Positions 17,147-25,262 of a stretch of DNA of 56,469 nucleotides are shown piece after piece. Numbering within the stretch: the first letter of the stretch is position 1; every line of letters starts with the position of its first letter. Position numbers and translations under genes: made by a program. This stretch comes from Alphaproteobacteria bacterium (GTDB taxonomy: Bacteria > Pseudomonadota > Alphaproteobacteria > CAAHEQ01 > UBA3637). The stretch lies in contig SUUS01000008.1 of assembly GCA_015062395.1 (NCBI GenBank), positions 1-56,469 of the forward strand, in the 5' to 3' direction. The notes under the pieces are model-generated. The model had not been told where the DNA came from, did not search any database, and was given only the letters and a program-made list of their open reading frames with translations.

Positions 17147-18520
17147 TTAAATACCAGAACCAATTAATTTATTATCTACTTCATTATAATATGCTGTCAC
17201 ATCGTATTGGTCAACATTTAATTTCAAACTGTCTGCAGTCATATTTCCCATTGAAACCAACAAATTGAGTGCAGCAACCGTCATATTCCGTTCTGCAGAT
17301 ACTAAATTAACACGATAATTTAAGTATTCTTGTTCGGCATCCAAGACATCTAACACTGTTCTGGAACCAACATCAGCTTCACGAATTACACCATCCAAAG
17401 CCATTTTAGAAGCCGTTATTTGCGCTTTTATCGCTTCCATAGATGCTTTTGTTGCTTGATATATTTCCCAAGCTTGTGTTGTGGACTTTGTCAGCTCTCG
17501 TTCTGTTTGAACCAACAAAATACGAGCTTGATTTTCCAATTGTTTAGCTTCTCTTAATTTAGCATATTCGCCCCCACCCTGATATAAAGGAACAGAAAGC
17601 TTTGCACCAACTTGCCAATAATTTCCATCATAATCATCATCGATGTTTGGGATTGGCTGACCCCACTGATAACCGACTCCAGCTGAAACATTCAAAGATG
17701 GCAACAAATCAGACCTTTGCAGGGATATATTGGAATGAGCAACTTGAACTGCATATTCAGCAGCCTTTAGTGCTGGATTCTTTTCTTTCATTATTTGAAT
17801 TGTATCTTGTATTTTTTTAGGTAAATACACACTCAATTCGTTGACCGTTATCTCTTTTGCAGGTTTTTCCCCAACAACACTTACATAATTAGCGATTGCA
17901 GTTTCTAAATTCCCCTCTGCAGCGATTCTGGCAGCGACAGCGCCCTCTAATCTAGCTTCTGCTTGTGCGACATCTGTTTTTGTCAACTCGCCAACCTGAA
18001 AACGTTTTTGATAACTTTTATAATGACGTCTTAAAACTTGTTCTTGATTCTTTTGCAAATCCAATAAAGCTCTTGTTTGGATTACGTCAACAGCCGCAAC
18101 AGCAGCAGATAACAAAACATTCTGTTCCGTTTGACGAAGTTTTTCTCTTTCAGCTAATACATTTGTTTCTGCCAATTCAACAGCAGAGACAGTTTTAAAT
18201 CCTGAAAAAACAGATTGCTGAATAACGGCACTGGCATCATACATATCATTATCATAGTCAAATTCACCAACATTTGGATAATTTTTAAATTTTTGGTCCA
18301 TGTAAGATGCATTTCCTTCCAAACCGACATATGGTCTCCACGAAGATTTTGCTTGTCCGACTCGTTCATCTACGGCCCTTAAGTAAGCTTGATTTGCTTG
18401 CAGCGTTGGATTCGTTTGATATGTTCGAGCTAAAATATCAAATAAATTTTCTGCTTGGCAGATAGATGACGCAAAAAAAAGCACAACAGTACACAAACTA
18501 ATTTTTAAATACTTTTTCAT
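17147..18520 (-). CDS. tolC: TolC-family outer membrane channel
   Basis: A 457-residue outer membrane efflux protein with a signal peptide (first 23 residues, ending CQAE). Two long helical repeats are typical of TolC: N-terminal ILARTYQTNPTLQANQAYLRA and C-terminal VRSREADVGSRTVLDVLDAEQEYLNYR-like pattern. It should form the trimeric exit duct for type I secretion or drug efflux. No inner-membrane partner is nearby. It is followed by popZ after 13 bases, probably the same transcript. Confidence 0.93.
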   Translation of the reverse strand: MKKYLKISLCTVVLFFASSICQAENLFDILARTYQTNPTLQANQAYLRAVDERVGQAKSSWRPYVGLEGNASYMDQKFKNYPNVGEFDYDNDMYDASAVIQQSVFSGFKTVSAVELAETNVLAEREKLRQTEQNVLLSAAVAAVDVIQTRALLDLQKNQEQVLRRHYKSYQKRFQVGELTKTDVAQAEARLEGAVAARIAAEGNLETAIANYVSVVGEKPAKEITVNELSVYLPKKIQDTIQIMKEKNPALKAAEYAVQVAHSNISLQRSDLLPSLNVSAGVGYQWGQPIPNIDDDYDGNYWQVGAKLSVPLYQGGGEYAKLREAKQLENQARILLVQTERELTKSTTQAWEIYQATKASMEAIKAQITASKMALDGVIREADVGSRTVLDVLDAEQEYLNYRVNLVSAERNMTVAALNLLVSMGNMTADSLKLNVDQYDVTAYYNEVDNKLIGSGI

Positions 18521-18563
18521 TTTTTTCCTTTTCTTTTATTTTTTTTAATAACTTATCAAATAT

Positions 18564-18591
18564 TCTATACAAAAAAAATATAAAATGTAAA
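18564..18591 (-). promoter_or_regulatory. Candidate tolC promoter
   Basis: On the minus strand: -35 TTTACA (18586-18591), 16-base spacer, -10 TATAGA (18564-18569), 43 bases upstream of the tolC ATG. The surroundings are very AT-rich, so chance matches are possible. Confidence 0.45.
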
Positions 18592-18666
18592 CTTTTTTTT
18601 GACTTTTTTAATTTTTTTCTTGACGAATAAAAAAAATGTGATAAAAATATACTGTCTTTTAAAAAA

Positions 18667-18741
18667 GGTCGGTTGGCAGAGTGGCTCATGCAGAGGACTG
18701 CAAATCCTTTTACACTGGTTCGATTCCGGTACCGACCTCCA
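18667..18741 (+). tRNA. tRNA-Cys (GCA)
   Basis: The acceptor stem GGTCGGT pairs with ACCGACC. The anticodon loop CTGCAAA gives GCA, the T-arm has GGTTCGATTCC, the discriminator is T as usual for tRNA-Cys, and CCA is encoded. Confidence 0.96.
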
Positions 18742-18810
18742 AAAAAAAGAAAAAAGTGAAAAAAGTACTTGCAAAAAGAATTTATTTGTTGTATTTATTT
18801 CATTATCGAT

Positions 18811-18885
18811 TCTGGCGTAGCTCAGCGGTAGAGCTATCGGCTGTTAACCGATCGGTCGTAGGTTCGAATCCTACCGCCAGAGCCA
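18811..18885 (+). tRNA. tRNA-Asn (GTT)
   Basis: The acceptor stem TCTGGCG pairs with CGCCAGA. The anticodon stem-loop has GTT in CTGTTAA, the T-arm is GGTTCGAATCC, the discriminator is G, and CCA is encoded. It lies 69 bases after tRNA-Cys and is probably cotranscribed. Confidence 0.96.
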
Positions 18886-18891
18886 ATTAAG

Positions 18892-18922
18892 AAAATCACT
18901 GTTTTTTACAGTGATTTTTTTA
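18892..18922 (+). terminator. Terminator after tRNA-Cys/tRNA-Asn
   Basis: AAAATCACTG pairs with CAGTGATTTT around a 7-base loop. A T run follows directly, 7 bases after the tRNA-Asn CCA. Confidence 0.9.
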
Positions 18923-18950
18923 TTATTAACATTTATTCAAGTAAAATAAA

Positions 18951-18981
18951 AAAAATGCTCGGAATTACCACCGAGCATTTA
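18951..18981 (-). terminator. Terminator of the minus-strand membrane-protein gene
   Basis: AAATGCTCGG pairs with CCGAGCATTT around an 8-base loop, with a T run on the minus strand. It lies 20 bases beyond the stop at 19001. Confidence 0.85.
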
Positions 18982-19000
18982 GCTTAAAAAAATATCCTAT

Positions 19001-19576
19001 CTAATCAAATGACGGCATATCATCCATAGAAACGACATTTGGCTTATCCGAAAGCGTTTCATTACAATCGCATAAAGGATGGTAAACCAACACTAAATTA
19101 ATTAAAGCCAATAATGCAATAGGAACAACCACTTTTTCAAATGGAAAATGAGCATGTCCACCATTTTTTGCTTTCATCCAAGCGTAAAAATTAACACCAA
19201 AAATCAAAACAAACGCCCCTAACAAACCAGTGAATAAAAAACAATCCATATATAAAAATCCCAAAATAACATTAGGTGTATATGTCAAATCTTTTACATA
19301 AACGGCCAACAACATAGAAAGACACAGAATCATTGAAAATAATTTATAGCCTTTAAATGTCCACTTTCTCTTATCTAAAAATCGAATCATCCAATAACCC
19401 AACATTGCCAACATAGCACCAGCCCACAAAGCAACGATACAAGCATCGACACCCAATTTTTGAGCAATTGTCAAACCACTTACAATAGCAACAGTACATA
19501 CTGGACAGGCCGGATTTGCAAAAACTTTTACAGATGCAATTAAAAACAAAAATAACGATATCAATAAAACTTTCAT
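19001..19576 (-). CDS. Multi-pass membrane protein with N-terminal CPVC motif
   Basis: A 191-residue protein. The first 20 residues look like a signal peptide ending VFAN, directly followed by PACPVC, a CxxC pair that would sit on the periplasmic side. Four further hydrophobic segments follow, with a C-terminal CDCN and an acidic tail. I do not recognise the family. It lies 46 bases downstream of the Fe-S/flavodoxin-like gene on the same strand, so a redox or metal partnership is possible. That is inference only. Confidence 0.7.
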   Translation of the reverse strand: MKVLLISLFLFLIASVKVFANPACPVCTVAIVSGLTIAQKLGVDACIVALWAGAMLAMLGYWMIRFLDKRKWTFKGYKLFSMILCLSMLLAVYVKDLTYTPNVILGFLYMDCFLFTGLLGAFVLIFGVNFYAWMKAKNGGHAHFPFEKVVVPIALLALINLVLVYHPLCDCNETLSDKPNVVSMDDMPSFD

Positions 19577-19622
19577 TTTTTACTCCTTTAAATTTGCTAC
19601 ATATTAAACGATGTAAAAAAAA

Positions 19623-20573
19623 TTACAAGTTTTTTTCTTCATCAGAAAACCACACACGCTGTTTATTTTTAAAACATCCATCGGCATTTGCATACTTTTT
19701 TGAAAAAAACTTTTGGAAAACATAACATCCAGCAAACCAACCTGTAAACAAACCTGCAATTTTAGCAAGAATCCCTAACGGCAATAAAATTGGTAAAATA
19801 AACCAACCTAACAGAGCAAAAATACCCCCAAAAATCAAAGCATACTTTGAATAATCTATTGCACCTACTGGACAAGCATTAACACAACGAAAACAGCCAA
19901 CGCATCCAGTTTTAAAAACAGGTTTATTCGTTCCATCAAAATAAATGGCATGAGAAGGACAATTTTGCGCACACCATCCACATTTTGAACATACGTCACT
20001 CACAACAAAAGACAGGCCGATTGTATGACGGAATAAAACATAATAAAGTCCATAAACAATAGTAAATGCAAAATTCTTAAATTTATTATAGGTGGGAACA
20101 GGAGGTAAAATCTCTAAAGCATTTAAACTTTCATCCAACTGTTTTAAAGAAGCCTGTAATGTTTCTTTTCTTTCTTCAGACGTTTTTTGAGACTCTTTCA
20201 AAAACAAAAATGTATCAGGCATTTTTACATCTGAAGAAGCGATTACGTCATATCCTCTATCTTTCAGCAAGTTTGCAACAAGCCATTTAGATGCACCACT
20301 TACTCCACCGTTGACACTGATAAAGATAGCTTTTTTGGATGCAACCATCGGTATTCGTTTTAAATAAGAAACAAAATTAGGTGCTGGACCAAAAAAATAA
20401 GTAGGAGCCATAAAAATATCCAAATCTGTTTGAGGAATTTCATTCGGAAAAGGCTGTTCTATATTTTGTAAAAAAACAATTTCATGCCCTTTCTGAAGCA
20501 AATTCTGCTGTGCTTTTGCAATCAACCAGGCAGTATTTCCACAACCTGAAAAATAATGTATTGCTATTTTCAT
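19623..20573 (-). CDS. EFR1-type flavodoxin-ferredoxin fusion, membrane anchored
   Basis: A 316-residue protein. The N-terminal flavodoxin-like domain (about 1-160) has the FMN-loop-like start IHYFSGCGNTAWLI. A 2x[4Fe-4S] ferredoxin domain (about 195-245) has CSKCGWCAQNCP and CVGCFRCVNACP. Two hydrophobic segments and a short tail follow. This matches EFR1-family electron-transfer proteins, here with a membrane anchor. The electron donor and acceptor are unknown. The next gene downstream is the CPVC membrane protein. Confidence 0.85.
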   Translation of the reverse strand: MKIAIHYFSGCGNTAWLIAKAQQNLLQKGHEIVFLQNIEQPFPNEIPQTDLDIFMAPTYFFGPAPNFVSYLKRIPMVASKKAIFISVNGGVSGASKWLVANLLKDRGYDVIASSDVKMPDTFLFLKESQKTSEERKETLQASLKQLDESLNALEILPPVPTYNKFKNFAFTIVYGLYYVLFRHTIGLSFVVSDVCSKCGWCAQNCPSHAIYFDGTNKPVFKTGCVGCFRCVNACPVGAIDYSKYALIFGGIFALLGWFILPILLPLGILAKIAGLFTGWFAGCYVFQKFFSKKYANADGCFKNKQRVWFSDEEKNL

Positions 20574-20585
20574 TTTTATAATCCT

Positions 20586-22358
20586 CTAATAAAATTTTAA
20601 CAAGTCTTCAATAGACAAAGGTGATGACTGCATCATATTATTGCAAGCTGGTATATGCAAATTTTTTAAATCACCATTATTTTTTAACAACTGATAATTT
20701 TCTAATGCTGGCAAATAAGGCGTTTGAGAAAATTCATCAGCTAACTTAAACAATTCCATCGCTTTTTGAGTATCCGTTTCTGTACCCAAGCCAACGGCAT
20801 ATAAAACACCCAATAAATTGACACTGAAAGGATAACCTTCATCAGCCCCCATTTTTGTCCACTTAAAAAGGTCAGAGTAATCTTCAGAAGGCGTATTCAA
20901 ATACGATTTTGCAAGCAAACAAAAAGCTTCTTGTCTTTTTATTTCCGAAAGTTCATCGGATGGTTTTTCCTTTAAAATAAAATCCATCAAATTATTCGCT
21001 TGAGCCAAAGCTTCTTCGCCTCCCAACTGTAAAAAAGCGTCTAACTCAACAACTTTAGAAGGGATATAGAACGATTCTTCATAATTAGCCAGTAAGAACA
21101 AATGTTTATTTCTTTTTTCTGCTAAAGCTTGTTCTCCCCATTTTTGCCAATCTTGTAATTGACATTCTGGCAAGCCTTTAAAAGGTTTCATTGGATTATT
21201 TAAATGTTCGATACTACGTGCTAAATTTAAACATTCTTCTGGTGTATAAAGCAAATTGTATGGAGGCAAATCTTTCACAAAACGTTTTGGAATAACATCT
21301 GGATTTTGACATAAATCAACACAGATTTCATCATCTCTAAACAAAAGGATATATCTATCAGCCATTTTTCGAACAATGACTGCTGTTGGTCGAACATCTT
21401 CAACAACAAAACCATTTGTCACTTTATCGCCTTTCGCGACTGTATATTCTTCGTTATTTTCATCAACTAAAACAGCCATATCCTGTAAAATTTCTTTGAC
21501 AAGGAAAGGTTTGTCTTTTTGCGCATCATACCAAGATAAAACAGCAGGACAATCACAATCTTTTGCAGACAAAAATAATCTGCGTTCTGATGGTTCGGAT
21601 GGTTTACAAGTAAACATACGATTTTGGATTTCCGAAAAAGCATTTTCCTTATACAATCGCTGTTGCACCAATGAATTTATCAGACCTAAATTTTCTTCTG
21701 CAGCAGAACAACCAGCTAAAATAGCTTTCCACAAATAAGTAAACGAATCAGACTGTATTGTTGGATCTTCCAACAGAACAGAAAGAACACCTAAACTATG
21801 GGCAGCTGTTAAACTGCCTGCATCAGCCGCAATTTTCAAATTATTTACTATAGTTTCTTTAGATGCATTTTTTGATCGTTCATAATAAAATCTAGCCAAA
21901 TCTTCATACGCCTGACGAGCCGCAAAATCAGATTCGCTAGTTAATATATTTTTATTCTTAATATCGTTAAGAGATATAACCCTTTTTAAATGGGCTTCAT
22001 AAAGATTCATTTGACCTTTGCTCTTTGCTTCTTTTGCAAGCCGATAATAAGCTGGGGCATAATCTAAATCAGCAGATTTTTGACAATATAAAGCAGCGTA
22101 TTCATGCTCTGGATGACGACGACAAAGCTCATATAACGCTTTTTTATGATTTCCTGCTGATGCAAATGGTGCCCATTCATACCAAGCAATCATTTTATCA
22201 TCAAAACCACAAACATCATATACATAATCAATTTGCTTTTTTTCAGCAATCTGAATTAACTTTTGACAATCCTCTTGTTCCTTTAGCGTTAAACTAAACG
22301 CCTGTGAATGAAAGCTTATTGCCCCTAAAAACAAAAGAAAAAATAGTATTTTTTTCAT
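20586..22358 (-). CDS. Exported Sel1-repeat protein with a beta-rich insert
   Basis: A 590-residue protein with a signal peptide (MKKILFFLLFLGAISFHSQAFS). Helical Sel1/TPR-like repeats flank a central region (about 295-345) with DKVTNGFVVEDVRPTAVIV. That region resembles the small beta domains of GspC/PilP-type secretion or pilus proteins. The C-terminal Sel1 copy LLGVLYAVGLGTETDTQKAMELFKLAD is the clearest. Twelve bases separate it from the Fe-S protein gene, so they are likely cotranscribed. Likely a periplasmic scaffold; function unknown. Confidence 0.75.
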   Translation of the reverse strand: MKKILFFLLFLGAISFHSQAFSLTLKEQEDCQKLIQIAEKKQIDYVYDVCGFDDKMIAWYEWAPFASAGNHKKALYELCRRHPEHEYAALYCQKSADLDYAPAYYRLAKEAKSKGQMNLYEAHLKRVISLNDIKNKNILTSESDFAARQAYEDLARFYYERSKNASKETIVNNLKIAADAGSLTAAHSLGVLSVLLEDPTIQSDSFTYLWKAILAGCSAAEENLGLINSLVQQRLYKENAFSEIQNRMFTCKPSEPSERRLFLSAKDCDCPAVLSWYDAQKDKPFLVKEILQDMAVLVDENNEEYTVAKGDKVTNGFVVEDVRPTAVIVRKMADRYILLFRDDEICVDLCQNPDVIPKRFVKDLPPYNLLYTPEECLNLARSIEHLNNPMKPFKGLPECQLQDWQKWGEQALAEKRNKHLFLLANYEESFYIPSKVVELDAFLQLGGEEALAQANNLMDFILKEKPSDELSEIKRQEAFCLLAKSYLNTPSEDYSDLFKWTKMGADEGYPFSVNLLGVLYAVGLGTETDTQKAMELFKLADEFSQTPYLPALENYQLLKNNGDLKNLHIPACNNMMQSSPLSIEDLLKFY

Positions 22359-22503
22359 ATAAAACTCCCTTTATTTCTTTTATTTTACTCTGAAAAAACA
22401 GGATGAGCAATAAAAAAATGATTTTCTCTTTATTTTTTTCTTGATTTTCAAAATAAAGACGATTAACCTAAAAATATAGTTTTAATTATTAAAGAGAAAC
22501 AAT

Positions 22504-23424
22504 ATGATGCTAGAACAAGAATTATCAAAGATTTTAGGTGGTTATTTCCTGCAAATAACCGATACTGCAATTATAACAATTGAAAATCAAAAAATCACGT
22601 ACTTAAACGAAGCAGCTGTAAAGTTGTTCGGAAGACCTGCGAATGTTTTATTTGGCGCAGACATTGCATCATTAATTTCAGAAGAAAATCGAAATCCGTT
22701 TGTTGAAAAATTAAACAACACCCATGAAAGAACCGATTATTTCCAAATCAAAGTGTTGGATGAAAAAAATAATATCATAGAACTGCGTGCACGACTTGTT
22801 CCTTTGATTTTAAATGACAGACGTATTGTCATGATGGAAGCTTATAATGAAGAAGTTGTCATTACTTTAAAGAAAAAAAATCAGGCATTAGAAGACAAGA
22901 TTATGCATTTATCCCCGTTGGATTTGGAAACGCATTTACCGTCTTTAATTTTGCTCAATGACCGAATCGAACAGGCGATTTTAAGAGCTTTGCGAGAAGC
23001 AAGGGGCAATTTGGATAACATCCAATCTTATTTAACTGTGGTTGTTGGAAACATTGACGGTTTGAATGAAATATATCAACAATGTGGCTCTGAAGGACGT
23101 CGTTATGCTTTGGATGTTCTTATTTCTCGCTTTAAATCCAGTATCAGAAGCGTTGATACATTGGCAAAAACACCTGACGATTCGTTTTATTTCTTGTTTG
23201 AAAACATTCGCGACAAGCAAAACATTCAAATCATTACAAACAGATTGCAAAATTGCGTAAACGTTCCAATTTTATATAAAAATCAGTCTTTAAATTTGAA
23301 AATGTCTTTGGGTGTTTCCATTTATCCAGACAATGGAACCAGTGCCGTTTCTTTGATTAAATGGGCTCGATTAAATCCAATTGCAGGACAACCAGAAACT
23401 ACGTCAAACACAGTATCTCAATAA
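22504..23424 (+). CDS. PAS domain protein with degenerate GGDEF domain
   Basis: A 306-residue cytoplasmic protein. The PAS-like sensor domain (about 10-115) contains ITDTAIITIENQKITYLNEAA. A helical linker follows, then a diguanylate-cyclase-like fold (about 138-290). In the place of the GG[D/E]EF signature the sequence reads TPDDSFYFLF, so the catalytic loop is lost. The late LKMSLGVSIYPDNGTSAVSLIKWA pattern keeps the fold recognisable. It is probably not an active cyclase. It could bind c-di-GMP/GTP or act as a protein-interaction module. Confidence 0.8.
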   Translation: MMLEQELSKILGGYFLQITDTAIITIENQKITYLNEAAVKLFGRPANVLFGADIASLISEENRNPFVEKLNNTHERTDYFQIKVLDEKNNIIELRARLVPLILNDRRIVMMEAYNEEVVITLKKKNQALEDKIMHLSPLDLETHLPSLILLNDRIEQAILRALREARGNLDNIQSYLTVVVGNIDGLNEIYQQCGSEGRRYALDVLISRFKSSIRSVDTLAKTPDDSFYFLFENIRDKQNIQIITNRLQNCVNVPILYKNQSLNLKMSLGVSIYPDNGTSAVSLIKWARLNPIAGQPETTSNTVSQ

Positions 23425-23534
23425 TACGTTCTGGGAAAGACAGAATCTTCTGGTCTGACAGGATTGCTCATACGCCCACAACAAGAAAGTAAAAGACAAG
23501 AAAAAATTAAACTCAAAATAAGTATTTTACGCAT
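23418..23534 (-). CDS. Small LptM/YifL-like lipoprotein
   Basis: A 38-residue ORF. Its N-terminal hydrophobic signal ends in lipobox LLSC, followed by CGRMSNPVRPEDSVFPRTYY. The CG..NPV.P...FPR.Y tail is like the small lipoproteins of the YifL/LptM group, which assist LptD maturation in E. coli. AGAGG lies 7 bases before the ATG. The stop overlaps the PAS-protein stop by convergent overlap. Only 27 bases separate its start from the divergent tlpA-like start. Confidence 0.7.
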   Translation of the reverse strand: MRKILILSLIFSCLLLSCCGRMSNPVRPEDSVFPRTYY

Positions 23535-23561
23535 AGGAACCTCTCGTTTAAAGGATTGTAT

Positions 23562-24086
23562 ATGTTAAAAAAAATTTTTATATTATCTCTTTTAGCTCTT
23601 TTTATTGTTTTTAGCAAGTCTTATGCTCAAAATAATTTTTCTGATGAATTTAAGAGTATCTTCAACCCTCAAAAAATTTCAAAATCTGCTGTTTTTTATG
23701 ATAAAGAAGGAAACCAAGTAGAACTATCTGATTTTGAAGGAAAAGTCATTGTTTTAAACTTTTGGAAAGCAACCTGCAGAACTTGCTTAATTGAACTGCC
23801 CTCATTGAATCGTTTAGCTGAAAAATACCCTGAAATTATTGTTTTAGCGATTTCTCAAGGAGATGAAAATGCAGACATAATTGAACGAGTCCTACACGAA
23901 GAACGAAACCTAACAAACATCCCTGTTTCCTTGGATGATAATCAAAAATTGTTTAAATTATTGGGAGGCGATAAAGTTCCTCAAACACGATTGATAGATA
24001 AAAAAGGTATTGTGAAAAAAACAATAAAAGGTGGGGCTGATTTCGATTCTGAAAAAATTCACAAACAAATTGAAGAATTGCTATAA
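23562..24086 (+). CDS. TlpA-like thiol-disulfide oxidoreductase
   Basis: A 174-residue exported thioredoxin-fold protein. Signal peptide ends KSYAQ. The active site NFWKATCRTCLIELPSL has a CRTC pair and the cis-Pro loop is in KVPQTRLIDKKG. It should act in the periplasm as a reductant in disulfide or cytochrome maturation. The ATG at 23562 is preceded by AAAGGA; an in-frame TTG at 23556 is too close to it. The stop overlaps rodA by 6 bases on the opposite strand. Confidence 0.88.
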   Translation: MLKKIFILSLLALFIVFSKSYAQNNFSDEFKSIFNPQKISKSAVFYDKEGNQVELSDFEGKVIVLNFWKATCRTCLIELPSLNRLAEKYPEIIVLAISQGDENADIIERVLHEERNLTNIPVSLDDNQKLFKLLGGDKVPQTRLIDKKGIVKKTIKGGADFDSEKIHKQIEELL

Positions 24087-25262
24087 TTCATCTTTATCAA
24101 CACCCAGTCTTCCAATAACCATCTCTTCATTGACATGAACGCATTCAATTAAACCAAATCCAGCCATCAAAACCAGCATTGCAGATCCTCCATAAGAAAC
24201 TAAAGGCAATGGAATCCCTACAACAGGCATCAAGCCCATAACCATTGCGATATTAATGAATACATACAAAGAAAAATTTACGGTTAATCCAATTCCTAAA
24301 ATTTTACCAAAAAAATTACAACTCTTTAAAGACATTCTTATCCCATAAAAAATAATAATCATATACAACAGTAATAAAAAGGCTGCACCAACCAAACCAA
24401 ATTCCTCTGACAAAACCGTAAAAATAAAATCGGTATGTTTTTCTGGAATAAAATTCAAATGACTTTGCGTTCCTTCTAAAAATCCTTTGCCAAAGACGCC
24501 TCCTGACCCCAGAGTAATTTTAGATTGCATAATATGATAGCCCTGTCCTAAAGGATCTGTTTCTGGATTTAAAAAAGTCAATACACGTTTTTTTTGATAA
24601 TCATGTAAAAAGTGCCATGCCACAGGAATACAAATCAAACCACCCAAACCAACCAAAGCAAACTTCCACCACTGAACGCCCACAATCCAAAAAATAGCAA
24701 CCGTCACAAAAACCAACATCAAAGCAGTTCCCAAATCGGGCTGTAATAAAATCAAACCAACAGGCAATGCCATTAAAATTGACGGTATAATCAAATGCGT
24801 TGTTTTTTCAACATCCTCATCAGAACTGGCATGAAAATATCGAGCCAACGCCATAACAAGCGTTATTTTCATTAATTCAGATGGTTGTATTCGTATAAAG
24901 CCTAAATTTAACCATCTTTGAGCACCCATTCCGACATGCCCAAAAATATCAACAGCCAACAACATCAGTAATGATATTGCATAAAGTACATAGGCATATT
25001 TCATCCAAATTCTTAAATCAGATAAAGATATAAAAAAGAAAACACTGCACCCCATCAAAAAGCGCATAATTTGACGCTCTGCTAACGGAGAAAATGAACC
25101 ACCAGAAACAGAATACAGCAATAAAATTCCAATAGATACAACCAACAATATGAAAAATAAAAAAGACCAACTCATATTTAAAAGTCTATCTTTAAAGGAT
25201 AAATCAAAGTCTTTAAAATAATTATTTTTATCTAAAAACAGGCTCAACTTCGTCCTCCACAT
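24081..25262 (-). CDS. rodA: Rod-shape peptidoglycan glycosyltransferase RodA
   Basis: A SEDS-family polytopic membrane protein (about 388-393 residues) that polymerises glycan strands with PBP2 in the elongasome. Typical motifs are LGMGAQRWLNLGFIRIQPSELMKI-like sequence, QPDLGTAL, and the C-terminal VGIPLPLVSYGGSAML. ATG at 25262 is reported. A TTG at 25247 has a perfect GGAGG 6 bases before it, encoded within the last PBP2 codons, and may be the real start. Either way the gene overlaps mrdA, implying coupled translation. Confidence 0.95.
   Translation of the reverse strand: MWRTKLSLFLDKNNYFKDFDLSFKDRLLNMSWSFLFFILLVVSIGILLLYSVSGGSFSPLAERQIMRFLMGCSVFFFISLSDLRIWMKYAYVLYAISLLMLLAVDIFGHVGMGAQRWLNLGFIRIQPSELMKITLVMALARYFHASSDEDVEKTTHLIIPSILMALPVGLILLQPDLGTALMLVFVTVAIFWIVGVQWWKFALVGLGGLICIPVAWHFLHDYQKKRVLTFLNPETDPLGQGYHIMQSKITLGSGGVFGKGFLEGTQSHLNFIPEKHTDFIFTVLSEEFGLVGAAFLLLLYMIIIFYGIRMSLKSCNFFGKILGIGLTVNFSLYVFINIAMVMGLMPVVGIPLPLVSYGGSAMLVLMAGFGLIECVHVNEEMVIGRLGVDKDEL

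Noticed and set aside
18599-18890. Open frames running through the tRNA-Cys and tRNA-Asn genes on both strands
   Set aside because: The tRNA cloverleafs explain the sequence; the frames have no ribosome sites or protein features.
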